Assembly (NCBI GenBank): GCA_022704585.1
Contig: JAKJGD010000053.1
Location: forward strand, 1 to 8,784
DNA length: 8,784 nucleotides
DNA from: Spirochaetota bacterium
GTDB taxonomy: Bacteria > Spirochaetota > UBA4802 > UBA5550
Direction: 5' to 3'
Shown piece by piece: positions 1-6,844 of this stretch. Below the pieces are notes generated by a model. That model did no database searches, had not been told where the DNA came from, and saw only the letters and a program-made list of their open reading frames with translations. Every line of letters begins with the position of its first letter. Position 1 is the stretch's first letter. The position numbers and the translations under genes were made by a program.

Positions 1-2124
1 GGCATTGAGGGCATGCGGATCGCGGTGCTGCCGGAGCTCTTCCAGGAGGGCATATCCCCCCTGGTGCGCGAGCAGTTCGAGCATTCGCTCGCTCTCCTCA
101 CGGGGCTCGGCGCAGTGGTCGAGCAGGCTTCCATGCCGTCCATACATTACGCGATCGCGACCTACTACTTCATCGCCTGCGCGGAGGCCGCCTCCAACCT
201 GTCCCGCTACGACGGGGTGAAGTACGGGTACCGGAGCGACAGCCAGCGCGACTACCAGGAGATGCTATTCTCGACCCGCTCGCGCGGCCTGGGCCGCGAG
301 GTTAAGAAGCGGATCCTCCTGGGGAACTTCGTGCTGTCGTCGGGCTACTACGACGAGTACTACCGGAAGGCGCTGAAAACGCGCGCCTACATCCGCGACG
401 ACATGATGACGATACTCGCGTCGTTCGACGCCATTGCCATGCCCGCGACGCCGGACATCGCCTTTCCACTCGGCGAGAGCGAGAACGATCCGATGAAGAT
501 GTACCTGGCGGACGTGACCACGGTCATTGCCAACCTCGCGGGCCTGCCCGCCCTCTCCGTGCCCTCCGGCATGGTGCACGGCCTGCCCGTGGGGCTCCAG
601 CTCGTGGGCCGGCCCCTTGAAGAGGACCGGCTCCTGGGGGTGGCCGCCGCGTTCGAGGAGAAGCGCGGCGGGAGCTTCATGCCGCCGGTCGAGAAAATGC
701 TCGACGACGCGGCCGCCGGAGCGGCCCTCCGGGCGCCGCGGGAAGCGGACACCGGTCGCGCGTCCCTGTCCGCCTATTCGGCCGGGTTCATTAAAACTAT
801 TTCGCAATCATACATGGCGCGCGAGGCGCGTCTACCGGAGCGCGCCCTCTGTCGCGACCTGCCGGGCCTCGTGGGGAAACACGCAATCATCGCCGGCTGG
901 GTGCACCGGAAGAAAAGCCTGGGCGGCATCGAGTTTTACGAGCTGCGCGACCGCACCGGTTTCACCCAGCTCGTGCTGGAAGGCGGCACGCAGGACGAGC
1001 GGATCGGGCTTGAGACAGTTGTCGAGGCGACCGGCCTCGTCACCAGGGAAGAGCGCAGCCCCTTTGACAACATCGAGCTCAAGGTGGAAACGCTCGCGAT
1101 TCTCGGCGCCTCCGACCCGAGCCTGCCCGTGCCGCTCAACCGCCCCCTGTCCGGCGTGAACCTCCCCGTGGTGCTCGACAACCGTACCGTGTCGATCCGC
1201 AACCCGGAGGCGCTCAGGGCCTTTCGCGTCCAGTCCGAGATCGTGCGGCTTTTCGCGGAGTACCTGCACCGCAACAATTTCACCGAGATCAAGACGCCGA
1301 AGATCATTTCGTCCGGCACGGAGGGCGGCACCAACATTTTCAAGGTCAACTACTTCGGCCGCACCGCGTTCCTGGCCCAGTCGCCGCAGTTCTACAAGCA
1401 GATCATGGTAGGGAGCGGTCTTGAGCGGGTGTTCGAGGTGGGGCCGGTGTTCCGCGCCGAGCACCACGACACGGTGCGCCACCTGAACGAGTACATCAGC
1501 ATGGACTTCGAGATGGGGTTCATCCGCGACGAACAGGAGATCATCGACATGCAGGAGGGCCTGCTCCGTTACTTGTTCGACGAGATCAAGAAGTCCGCGG
1601 GCCGCTTCCTGGACGACGGCGGCGCGTCGCTGTCCGTGCCGGGGCGCATCCCGCGTATCCACTACCTGGAGGCGCTCGAGATCATCGGCGCGGCAGGCGG
1701 CAAGCTCGAGGAGGGCGATATCTCGCCCGAAGGCGAAAAGATACTTTGCTCCCATTTCGAGAAGGAGCGCGGATCGCAGTTCGTGTACGTGGTCGGGTAC
1801 CCGGTCAAGAAGCGGCCCATGTACACCATGCCGGACGAGCGCGTGCCCGGGTACACCCGGAGCTTCGATCTGCTCTACCGCGGCATCGAGATCACGACCG
1901 GCGGCCAGCGCATCCATGACTACGAGATGCTGAAGGAAAACATGAAGATGCTCGGGTTCAACCCGGCCGAGTTCCGCAGCTACCTCGATACGTTCCGGTT
2001 CGGCATGCCGCCACACGGCGGCCTGGGCATGGGCCTGGAGCGTCTCACGATGAAGATCATGAACCTGAAAAACATACGGGAGGCAAGCCTGTTTCCCCGA
2101 GACATCAACAGGATAACGCCATGA
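1..2124 (+). CDS. gatA/aspS: GatA (C-terminal half) fused to archaeal-type aspartyl-tRNA synthetase; 5' end outside window
   Basis: The frame is open from base 1, so the start lies upstream; an ATG at 13 is internal. Nucleotides 1 to about 700 encode the second half of GatA, the amidase subunit of Asp/Glu-tRNA amidotransferase: EAASNLSRYDGVKYG, the LGNFVLSSGYYDEYYRKA stretch, and NLAGLPALSVPSG followed by GLPVGLQLVG. The amidase Lys-Ser-Ser active site would lie upstream and is not visible. After a linker (about 700-835) comes a full class IIb AspRS: OB-fold anticodon domain with GWVH (near 895-906), motif 1 near 1291, QSPQFYKQ at 1378-1401, motif 2 (FRAEHHDTVRHLNEY) from about 1450, the TTGGQRIHDYEML segment, motif 3 (GLGMGLERL) near 2020, and the C-terminus RDINRITP. 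QSPQ-YKQ and the short form without a GAD domain mark the archaeal-type enzyme rather than bacterial AspS or AsnRS. The His in GWVH fits the non-discriminating class, which charges both tRNA(Asp) and tRNA(Asn). The gene overlaps gatC/gatB by four bases, implying translational coupling. Confidence 0.93.
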   Translation, partial: GIEGMRIAVLPELFQEGISPLVREQFEHSLALLTGLGAVVEQASMPSIHYAIATYYFIACAEAASNLSRYDGVKYGYRSDSQRDYQEMLFSTRSRGLGREVKKRILLGNFVLSSGYYDEYYRKALKTRAYIRDDMMTILASFDAIAMPATPDIAFPLGESENDPMKMYLADVTTVIANLAGLPALSVPSGMVHGLPVGLQLVGRPLEEDRLLGVAAAFEEKRGGSFMPPVEKMLDDAAAGAALRAPREADTGRASLSAYSAGFIKTISQSYMAREARLPERALCRDLPGLVGKHAIIAGWVHRKKSLGGIEFYELRDRTGFTQLVLEGGTQDERIGLETVVEATGLVTREERSPFDNIELKVETLAILGASDPSLPVPLNRPLSGVNLPVVLDNRTVSIRNPEALRAFRVQSEIVRLFAEYLHRNNFTEIKTPKIISSGTEGGTNIFKVNYFGRTAFLAQSPQFYKQIMVGSGLERVFEVGPVFRAEHHDTVRHLNEYISMDFEMGFIRDEQEIIDMQEGLLRYLFDEIKKSAGRFLDDGGASLSVPGRIPRIHYLEALEIIGAAGGKLEEGDISPEGEKILCSHFEKERGSQFVYVVGYPVKKRPMYTMPDERVPGYTRSFDLLYRGIEITTGGQRIHDYEMLKENMKMLGFNPAEFRSYLDTFRFGMPPHGGLGMGLERLTMKIMNLKNIREASLFPRDINRITP
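700..835 (+). other. Interdomain linker of the GatA-AspRS fusion with an AT-rich patch and internal ATG
   Basis: This stretch matches neither GatA nor AspRS and joins the two. Its first part is Ala/Arg-rich. At about 788-813 the GC-rich sequence gives way to an AT-rich patch ending in an in-frame ATG at 814-816, some 20 codons before recognisable AspRS sequence. It looks like a former intergenic spacer that became coding when gatA lost its stop codon. I see no Shine-Dalgarno motif before the ATG, so separate translation of AspRS is not supported. Confidence 0.55.
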
Positions 2125-3884
2125 CGGAAAGGGCATCCATCAACCTCGACAACCTGATCGACCTCGGCTCGTTCGAGGTGTCGGCCGCAGAGAAGGAGCA
2201 GTACGGGAGGGAGCTCGCGGACTTCCTGGAATACGCGCGCGTGATCAACGGCGCGCCCCAGCACCTCCCGCCCGCGAGCCACGCGGTTGAAAGGGAGCAG
2301 CTGTTACGAAACGACTCGGCCGCCCCTTTCCCTGAGCGGGAAGCGCTCATGGCCAATGCCCCTGCGCTGCAGGGGACGAGCTACCTGGTCCCGCCCCTGG
2401 CCGGCAGCACGGGCGCGACCGGCGAGCGCGATGCGAAGGCGCCCAGATCAGGCGCCGCGTACGAGGCGGTGATCGGTATCGAGGTGCACGCGCAGCTCAA
2501 CACCGAGACCAAGCTCTTCTGCTCCTGCCCCACACGGTTCGGCACCCGGCCCAACACCAACACCTGCCCGGTCTGCTCGGGCCAGCCCGGCGCGCTCCCG
2601 GTCCTGAACCGCGAAGCGGTGCGCATGGCCGTCATGGCAGGCCTGGCCATGCACTGCACGGTCAACCGGCGCTCCCTGTTCGCGCGCAAGAACTACTTCT
2701 ACCCCGACCTGCCCAAGGGCTACCAGATCTCGCAGTTCGAGGAGCCGGTCTGCTCGGGCGGTTTCGTCGAGATCGAGCTTAACGGCGCGACAAAACGGGT
2801 GCGCTTGAACCGGATCCACATGGAGGAGGACGCGGGCAAGATGGTGCACGTGGGAGCGCCCGGCATCTGGGGCTCCAAGGCCAGCGCCGTGGACTACAAC
2901 CGTTCCAGCGTCCCGCTTGTCGAGATCGTGACCGAGCCGGACATTTCCTCGCCCGCGGAGGCGCGCGAGTTCATGGTGATGCTCCGCGCGATCCTGGTAA
3001 CGCTCGGCATCTGCAACGGCAACATGGAGGAGGGAAACCTCCGCTGCGACGCCAACATTTCGGTGCGCGAGAAGGGCGACACGGCCCTGGGCGTGAAGGT
3101 CGAGATCAAGAACATGAACTCGCTCAAGGCGATCGAACGCGCCCTGGCCTACGAGACGGAACGCCTGATGCGCATGAAGAGCGAGGGCGCGCCGATCACG
3201 CAGGAGACGCGCCTCTGGGACGACAGCTCGCAGAAGACGGCGCTCATGCGGAGCAAGGAGGAGTCGCACGATTACCGCTACTTCCCGGACCCGGACCTGC
3301 TGCCGCTGGAGATCACGGACGACTGGATCGGGCAGGTGCGCTCCACGCTCCCGGCCATGCCGCTTGCGCGCAAGGTCAGGTACGAAAAGGAATATTCATT
3401 CACGGAATCCGAGGCGCGGCTCTTCATGATGAACCCGGGCTATGCGGACTTCTTCGAAAAGACGCTCGCCTCATACGGCAATGCCCGCAACCTGGCCAAC
3501 TGGCTCATCTCCGAGCTCCTCTCGCACGAGGACGATTTTGAGAAGCTTCACATTACGCCGGAGGACTTCGCCCTGTTTTTAACGAAAATCGACAGCGGCG
3601 AGATCAGCGGCCGCCAGGGGAAGGACATTTTACGAAATGCGTTTACGGACCGCAGGGGCCTTATCGAGATCATCGAGGCGGAGGGCCACGCTCAGATAAC
3701 GGACCGCGGTCCGATTGAGGCGGCCGTGGACGCGGTCATCGCGAAATTCCCGGGCCAGGCCGCCGAATACCGCAGCGGCAAGACAAAGGTGCTCGGGTTC
3801 CTCGTGGGCGAGGTGATGAAAGCGACCCGGGGGAAGGCCAATCCCGCAATGGTCAACGAGGTGTTGCGAGATAGACTGGGGTGA
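2121..3884 (+). CDS. gatC/gatB: GatC-GatB fusion, Asp/Glu-tRNA amidotransferase subunits C and B
   Basis: A 587-residue protein. Residues 1 to about 95 are GatC, the small subunit that wraps around GatA: an acidic N-terminus, the EKEQYGRELADFLEYARVI helix, the LLRNDSAAPFP segment (family LReD) and a final SYLVPPL (family f.VP). A Gly/Ala/Arg linker (about 96-112) leads into GatB, starting YEAVIGIEVHAQLNTETKLF. GatB is complete at about 475 residues, the usual length. It shows the zinc-type cysteines C134, C136, C149 and C152, the KNYFYPDLPKGYQISQ motif, HMEEDAGKMVH, SLVE-type residues in RSSVPLVEIVTEPD, EGNLRCDANIS, and the C-terminal YqeY-like tail ending GEVMKATRGKANPAMVNEVL. GatB binds the mischarged tRNA, activates the Asp (or Glu) carboxylate with ATP and receives ammonia tunnelled from GatA. 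The ATG overlaps the stop of the upstream gene (ATGA) with only a weak AGGA upstream, so translation is probably coupled. No stop or frameshift separates the domains. Confidence 0.95.
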   Translation: MTERASINLDNLIDLGSFEVSAAEKEQYGRELADFLEYARVINGAPQHLPPASHAVEREQLLRNDSAAPFPEREALMANAPALQGTSYLVPPLAGSTGATGERDAKAPRSGAAYEAVIGIEVHAQLNTETKLFCSCPTRFGTRPNTNTCPVCSGQPGALPVLNREAVRMAVMAGLAMHCTVNRRSLFARKNYFYPDLPKGYQISQFEEPVCSGGFVEIELNGATKRVRLNRIHMEEDAGKMVHVGAPGIWGSKASAVDYNRSSVPLVEIVTEPDISSPAEAREFMVMLRAILVTLGICNGNMEEGNLRCDANISVREKGDTALGVKVEIKNMNSLKAIERALAYETERLMRMKSEGAPITQETRLWDDSSQKTALMRSKEESHDYRYFPDPDLLPLEITDDWIGQVRSTLPAMPLARKVRYEKEYSFTESEARLFMMNPGYADFFEKTLASYGNARNLANWLISELLSHEDDFEKLHITPEDFALFLTKIDSGEISGRQGKDILRNAFTDRRGLIEIIEAEGHAQITDRGPIEAAVDAVIAKFPGQAAEYRSGKTKVLGFLVGEVMKATRGKANPAMVNEVLRDRLG

Positions 3885-4083
3885 TTTCAAGGCGATAACT
3901 ATCGTGCCGCCGCTGCGCGCTCTGACCCCGGGTATACCGATAACAATCGCTTAACGAAGCTGAGACACGGAGACTAAAGCCGCGGCCCAGAATAGGGCTC
4001 TGACCCCCCGGCTTGAGGTGACAACCACCCCTCCTCGCACCGATAACTATCGCTTCCGTGGCAAATGCAATTAGTCATGGTTT

Positions 4084-4110
4084 AATCCAGCGCGACAGGC
4101 CGGATTTTTT
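4084..4110 (+). terminator. Possible weak intrinsic terminator downstream of gatC/gatB
   Basis: AATCC (4084-4088) can pair with GGATT (4102-4106), with two inner G-C pairs after a mismatch. The run of six T residues at 4105-4110 follows directly and partly overlaps the 3' arm. It lies 200 bases after the GatB stop. The stem is short and interrupted, so this is only a candidate. Confidence 0.25.
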
Positions 4111-4141
4111 CATGACACTCGCCTGCTTTTTGTTCAAGTAT

Positions 4142-4381
4142 ATTACTCTGGTACCTGTAGCAGACCGATAACTATCGGTTAACGACAAGCCGGCGTTGCT
4201 CTGACCCCGGATTATCCGGCTAAAGCACGATACCGCATTAAGCCGGTGCTCTGACCCCGGGAAGGCCCTAGACCCTGCTTTTGCCGGTACAGGATAACGT
4301 TACAGCAGGAGAAAACCAACCGCTAAACTTACCCTGGCACCCGATAGGCGGCGATAACTATCGGGCGCCAGATTACTCTGG
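4142..4381 (+). repeat. Pair of 10-bp direct repeats, ATTACTCTGG
   Basis: ATTACTCTGG occurs at 4142-4151 and again at 4372-4381. Both are close to family A copies (4166 and 4352), one upstream and one downstream. They may be boundary sequences of a larger degenerate repeat unit, or a minor chance match. Confidence 0.35.
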
Positions 4382-4411
4382 CAACTGATGTACGTCGCTT
4401 ACCTCGCAGCC

Positions 4412-5638
4412 TCACGAAATCACCTCGATCCCGAGGGGGTACTTTGACATCTCATCGCACCCGGCCGTACCGATAACTATCGGGTTCTCGTACCGGAATC
4501 CGACGTTCTCTTCGGGACAGGCGTACTGCATGGCGCAGATGAGCACCTCGTTCTCCCGGTACACGTGGTCAGGGTTCGTCCAGTAGGGAAACGGCCCGTC
4601 ATTGAGGCCGATGCGCCACTCGTCACCCATCATGCCGATACCGTGCTCGAAACCAGGCACCATGAAGTCGGAAAAACCTCCCTCTTCCGCAAGGGCCATC
4701 ATCTCGTCGGCGAGCGTCGAGGGGGTGATGCCGGCCCGGTACGCTTTCAGCGTGGCCCGCACAATTTTCAGGAAATTCTCCGCGTGCCAGAGCTGGCGGT
4801 CGGTTGCGGAGCCGGTAAAATAGTTGTGCGAGTGGTCCCCCAGTCCGAGCATGAACATGGCATGTATGTCCACCATCAGCGGCTCGCCCGGAGCGAGCTT
4901 CTTGCGGGTCGCGGGCGTGCACGCACCGCCGGCCAGGCCGGTGCGGTAGCCGCACGCGATCTCGTTCCCGCCGGTGAACGACCACTCCCACTCGCTGCCG
5001 GCGCGGCGCATGGCAAGGGCCGCGATCCCGGCGATCTCGGTCTCGGTCATGCCCTTCCAGCCGCCGTTATCGATGGCGGCGCGCACGGCCTTGTGCCCCT
5101 CGTCAACAATGCGCGACGCCTCCCGGAACCGGTTGATGGTTCCGGCATCCTTGATCAGCGCGAGCCGGTCGACTATGGTGTGGGCGTTAACGAGCTCAGA
5201 GCCCGCGAGCGCGTCGCGGTACTGCTCGAACTCGTAGTGGGTGAGCCACCCCTCGGGCAGGTAGTTGGACATGCCGCTTTCGATGCCGACCCTTCCCTTT
5301 CCGCCCCTGATGTTTTCGCGGATGAAGTCCGCGATCTGCTCGATCTGGTCCTGGCCGCCCATCGGCGCGAACCCGCGCACGTGCTCCTCGTCCACCCACG
5401 TGTCATCCGCCACGCGGGCAGCATCGATCACGAACGTGAATGCGGTCGGCATCCCCTCGGCCGGGATCACCACGAAGCTCCGCCAGGGGCAAAACGTGTC
5501 CAGCGTCCAGGAGAGCGTACGGAGCCGGGAGCCCAGGTACACGTCGATCTTCTCTTTCGCCATCGCCGCCTGGATCTCGCTGATCCGCTTCGGGAAGTCA
5601 ATATAGTACGGGTTGTTCGGGTCGAGTTTTCGCGTCAT
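4412..5638 (-). CDS. Creatinase-like M24 (pita-bread fold) protein
   Basis: 408 residues, close to creatinase and prolidase-like proteins (about 400). The N-terminal creatinase_N-type domain spans roughly residues 15-155 and the M24 pita-bread domain about 160-400. Visible M24 landmarks are VD257 and GD268 with the canonical 11-residue spacing, H332 in EHGIG, and E384 in FRYENPIVIG. The usual TRT after the second Asp is replaced by SHN. The Glu of the family's V-EPG segment is absent: residues 365-374 read VLICAMQYAC. The C-terminal DEMSKYPLG resembles the KFPYG end of creatinase. A C-N hydrolase or lyase activity on a small substrate, or loss of metal-dependent peptidase function, is more likely than ordinary Xaa-Pro peptidase activity; the substrate cannot be inferred. 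The start is supported by an AGGAGGG at 5645-5651, whose first base is the final A of the stop codon of the preceding SCP2 gene. It is the last gene of the tetR-SCP2-M24 set. Confidence 0.85.
   Translation of the reverse strand: MTRKLDPNNPYYIDFPKRISEIQAAMAKEKIDVYLGSRLRTLSWTLDTFCPWRSFVVIPAEGMPTAFTFVIDAARVADDTWVDEEHVRGFAPMGGQDQIEQIADFIRENIRGGKGRVGIESGMSNYLPEGWLTHYEFEQYRDALAGSELVNAHTIVDRLALIKDAGTINRFREASRIVDEGHKAVRAAIDNGGWKGMTETEIAGIAALAMRRAGSEWEWSFTGGNEIACGYRTGLAGGACTPATRKKLAPGEPLMVDIHAMFMLGLGDHSHNYFTGSATDRQLWHAENFLKIVRATLKAYRAGITPSTLADEMMALAEEGGFSDFMVPGFEHGIGMMGDEWRIGLNDGPFPYWTNPDHVYRENEVLICAMQYACPEENVGFRYENPIVIGTAGCDEMSKYPLGIEVIS
4470..4484. repeat. Copy of the intergenic family A repeat inside the M24 coding region
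   Basis: CCGATAACTATCGGG lies within the 3' end of the M24 gene. On the coding strand it encodes PIVIG, directly after the predicted metal-ligand E384 and N385. It shares 14 consecutive bases with the intergenic copy at 4352-4365 and the 12-bp core with three more. Confidence 0.7.
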
Positions 5639-5651
5639 GACAGTCCCTCCT

Positions 5652-6053
5652 TTAATACTCAGCCTGGATTTTTGCGATCACCTTGTTCAGCCGGTCCACG
5701 ACCGAAGCGAGCTTCAGGGCCTTCACCATGTTCCCTTTCAGCTTGAGTTTGCCGGTCATGAGCGCCTTCTGGGCGCCCAGCTCCGCGCGCGATATCCGCG
5801 CGAACACCTCGTAGTCCCCGGTAATGATGAATTCTGCCGCGGGGGGCGCTCCATTACCCACCAAAACAGCCGACACCGCTCCGTTCTCGAATTTCACGTG
5901 AAAAAACCGCTCCGTGCCGTCGGGACAATTCCTGTAGATATTGGACATGGATGACGAGATGTTGTTCATCTTTTCCGGCGAGAGCTCAGCCTTGAGCAGC
6001 CTCTCGACCTCGTTGCGCCATTCCGGGCTCAGGTACCTGATCGTTCCGCTCAT
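5652..6053 (-). CDS. SCP2 sterol-transfer-domain protein
   Basis: 133 residues, essentially one SCP2 domain. Recognisable parts are RFFHVKFENGAVSAVLVG (beta strands lining the lipid pocket), PPAAEFIITGDYEVFARIS and ELGAQKALMTGKLKLKGNMVKALKL. This is the usual SCP2 pattern, in which a short hydrophobic helix follows the 'G.l...G' strand. No signal peptide or membrane segment is seen, so it should be cytoplasmic. SCP2 domains bind lipids or acyl-CoA-like hydrophobic ligands; the ligand here is unknown. The start is set by GAGGAGG at 6060-6066, six bases before the ATG. It follows tetR by 32 bases and precedes the M24 gene by 13, consistent with one transcript. Confidence 0.85.
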   Translation of the reverse strand: MSGTIRYLSPEWRNEVERLLKAELSPEKMNNISSSMSNIYRNCPDGTERFFHVKFENGAVSAVLVGNGAPPAAEFIITGDYEVFARISRAELGAQKALMTGKLKLKGNMVKALKLASVVDRLNKVIAKIQAEY

Positions 6054-6085
6054 AATGGACCTCCTCTTTGATGGTGTGTTGATGC

Positions 6086-6697
6086 TTATTGTTTTCCGGT
6101 CCCGCGCCGTGCGCGGGGCTGTTTGAAAATTCCCAGCGTTACCACTTCAAGCGTCTCGGCGAACATGCGCCGCATTGAAGTTCCTTCCTGCGCAATATAG
6201 GTACGTATAACCAGCATCTTGTATATGGAAAACAGCACTTCCGGTAACGAGTCGAGCTTCACACTCCGGAACACGCCCTTCTCCATTCCCCTCTTTAAAA
6301 TACTCCGGATCAATGCGACCGAGTTCCGGTTGACCTGTTGATAGGGATCCCTGACCGGAAACATCGGGAAGATATCCGGGTCCCGCACTAGCACGCGCCT
6401 CAGGTCGTTGTCACGCGCGAGGTATTCCAGCGCCTTCTCGCCCATGACCAGGAACTGCTTTTTCGGGTCCGACTCCCTGTCCACGGCCTCCCGCACCAGT
6501 CCCTGCCAGCGGAGAAGCGCATACCCGACCGACTTTTCATACAGGTCCTTCTTGTCCTTCACGTAGAGATACAGGTTGCCCTTGGTCATTCCCAGGGCTG
6601 CGGCGATATCATCCATCGTCGCCTTCCGGTACCCGTATTCGGCGAACACTCCCATGGCCGCGTCGTATATTGCCTCGTTTTTTTCCTTTTTTCTCAT
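6086..6697 (-). CDS. TetR/AcrR-family transcriptional regulator
   Basis: From the ATG at 6697 the protein has 203 residues. The N-terminal TetR helix-turn-helix is clear: [20 protein letters not shown], then [30 protein letters not shown]. The rest is an all-helical ligand and dimerisation domain without recognisable specificity. An in-frame ATG at 6742 would add 15 residues (starting [11 protein letters not shown]), but it falls inside the inverted repeat and at about the predicted transcription start, so the internal ATG is preferred. The RBS there is weak: a GAGGGGG some 11 bases upstream. The gene heads an operon with the SCP2 and M24 genes and probably represses its own promoter until an unknown, possibly lipid or acyl-CoA-like, ligand binds. 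Confidence 0.9.
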   Translation of the reverse strand: MRKKEKNEAIYDAAMGVFAEYGYRKATMDDIAAALGMTKGNLYLYVKDKKDLYEKSVGYALLRWQGLVREAVDRESDPKKQFLVMGEKALEYLARDNDLRRVLVRDPDIFPMFPVRDPYQQVNRNSVALIRSILKRGMEKGVFRSVKLDSLPEVLFSIYKMLVIRTYIAQEGTSMRRMFAETLEVVTLGIFKQPRARRGTGKQ

Positions 6698-6716
6698 GGG
6701 TCCCGCGCCCCCTCGT

Positions 6717-6751
6717 AATGAATAAATGAATATTTTATTCATTTATTCATT
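6717..6751. promoter_or_regulatory. Perfect 16-bp inverted repeat, probable TetR operator
   Basis: Arms at 6717-6732 and 6736-6751 are exact reverse complements, separated by TTT. The inner 15 bases read ATGAATAAATGAATA and TATTCATTTATTCAT. The repeat covers the end of the -10 box and the predicted start site of the tetR promoter, the classic position for autorepression. The TGAAT/ATTCA half-site content recalls operators of fatty-acid-responsive TetR proteins such as Bacillus FadR, but that comparison is only suggestive. Confidence 0.8.
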
Positions 6752-6777
6752 TATAAAGCAGGGTAACGGATTGTCAA
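6750..6777 (-). promoter_or_regulatory. Sigma70-type promoter of the tetR operon
   Basis: On the minus strand, TTGACA (6772-6777) is followed after 16 bases by TATAAA (6750-6755). The -35 box is consensus and the -10 box has one mismatch. The predicted start is near 6743, giving a leader of about 45 bases before the preferred tetR ATG. Confidence 0.75.
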
Positions 6778-6844
6778 GATATTAATGCCGCCGGTGCAGA
6801 TTAATTGCGGGGACGATCGGGAAGCGCGCCGAATGACCGGCCTG

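Larger units (their letters stand above)
3885..4411. repeat. Gene-free convergent intergenic region filled with two interspersed short repeat families
   Basis: No plausible gene is seen in these 527 bases. Family A has the core CGATAACTATCG, an inverted repeat with 5-bp arms around AC. Its cores are at 3893-3904, 3938-3949 (one mismatch, CAATCG), 4041-4052, 4166-4177 and 4352-4363. Family B is GCTCTGACCCC at 3919-3929, 3997-4007, 4198-4208 and 4248-4258, always in the same orientation and usually followed by GG. Copies at 3938 and 4166 share a further TTAACGA just downstream. Two B copies are flanked by short complementary arms: AGCCG/CGGCT at 3978-3982 and 4009-4013, and AGCCGG/CCGGCT at 4188-4193 and 4216-4221. 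The pattern resembles REP-like palindromic elements in a convergent intergenic region. No transposase is present in the window. Confidence 0.7.

Noticed and set aside
1..60. T-box or other leader controlling the transamidosome genes
   Set aside because: The window opens inside GatA, so the leader is not available to judge.
1..2124. Fusion caused by a sequencing frameshift
   Set aside because: Both domains and the linker share one frame with no disrupted conserved motif on either side. A missed stop-codon substitution cannot be excluded from one sequence.
832..2136. 434-codon open frame on the minus strand opposite AspRS
   Set aside because: It is exactly antisense to a strongly conserved enzyme, has no family resemblance, and is explained by high GC at third codon positions.
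2448..3269. 273-codon open frame on the minus strand opposite GatB
   Set aside because: Antisense shadow of GatB with composition typical of a reversed GC-rich gene.
3885..4411. CRISPR array
   Set aside because: Cores are only 11-12 bp, spacing is irregular, and no cas genes are present.
4565..5746. 393-codon open frame on the plus strand opposite the M24 gene
   Set aside because: Its translation is low-complexity Arg/Gly/Val/His-rich and matches nothing, while the opposite strand encodes a clear M24 protein with a good RBS.
6698..6742. Longer TetR start at 6742
   Set aside because: The extra 15 codons are encoded by the inverted repeat and a GC-rich leader, lie at the predicted transcription start, and precede the conserved TetR N-terminus.
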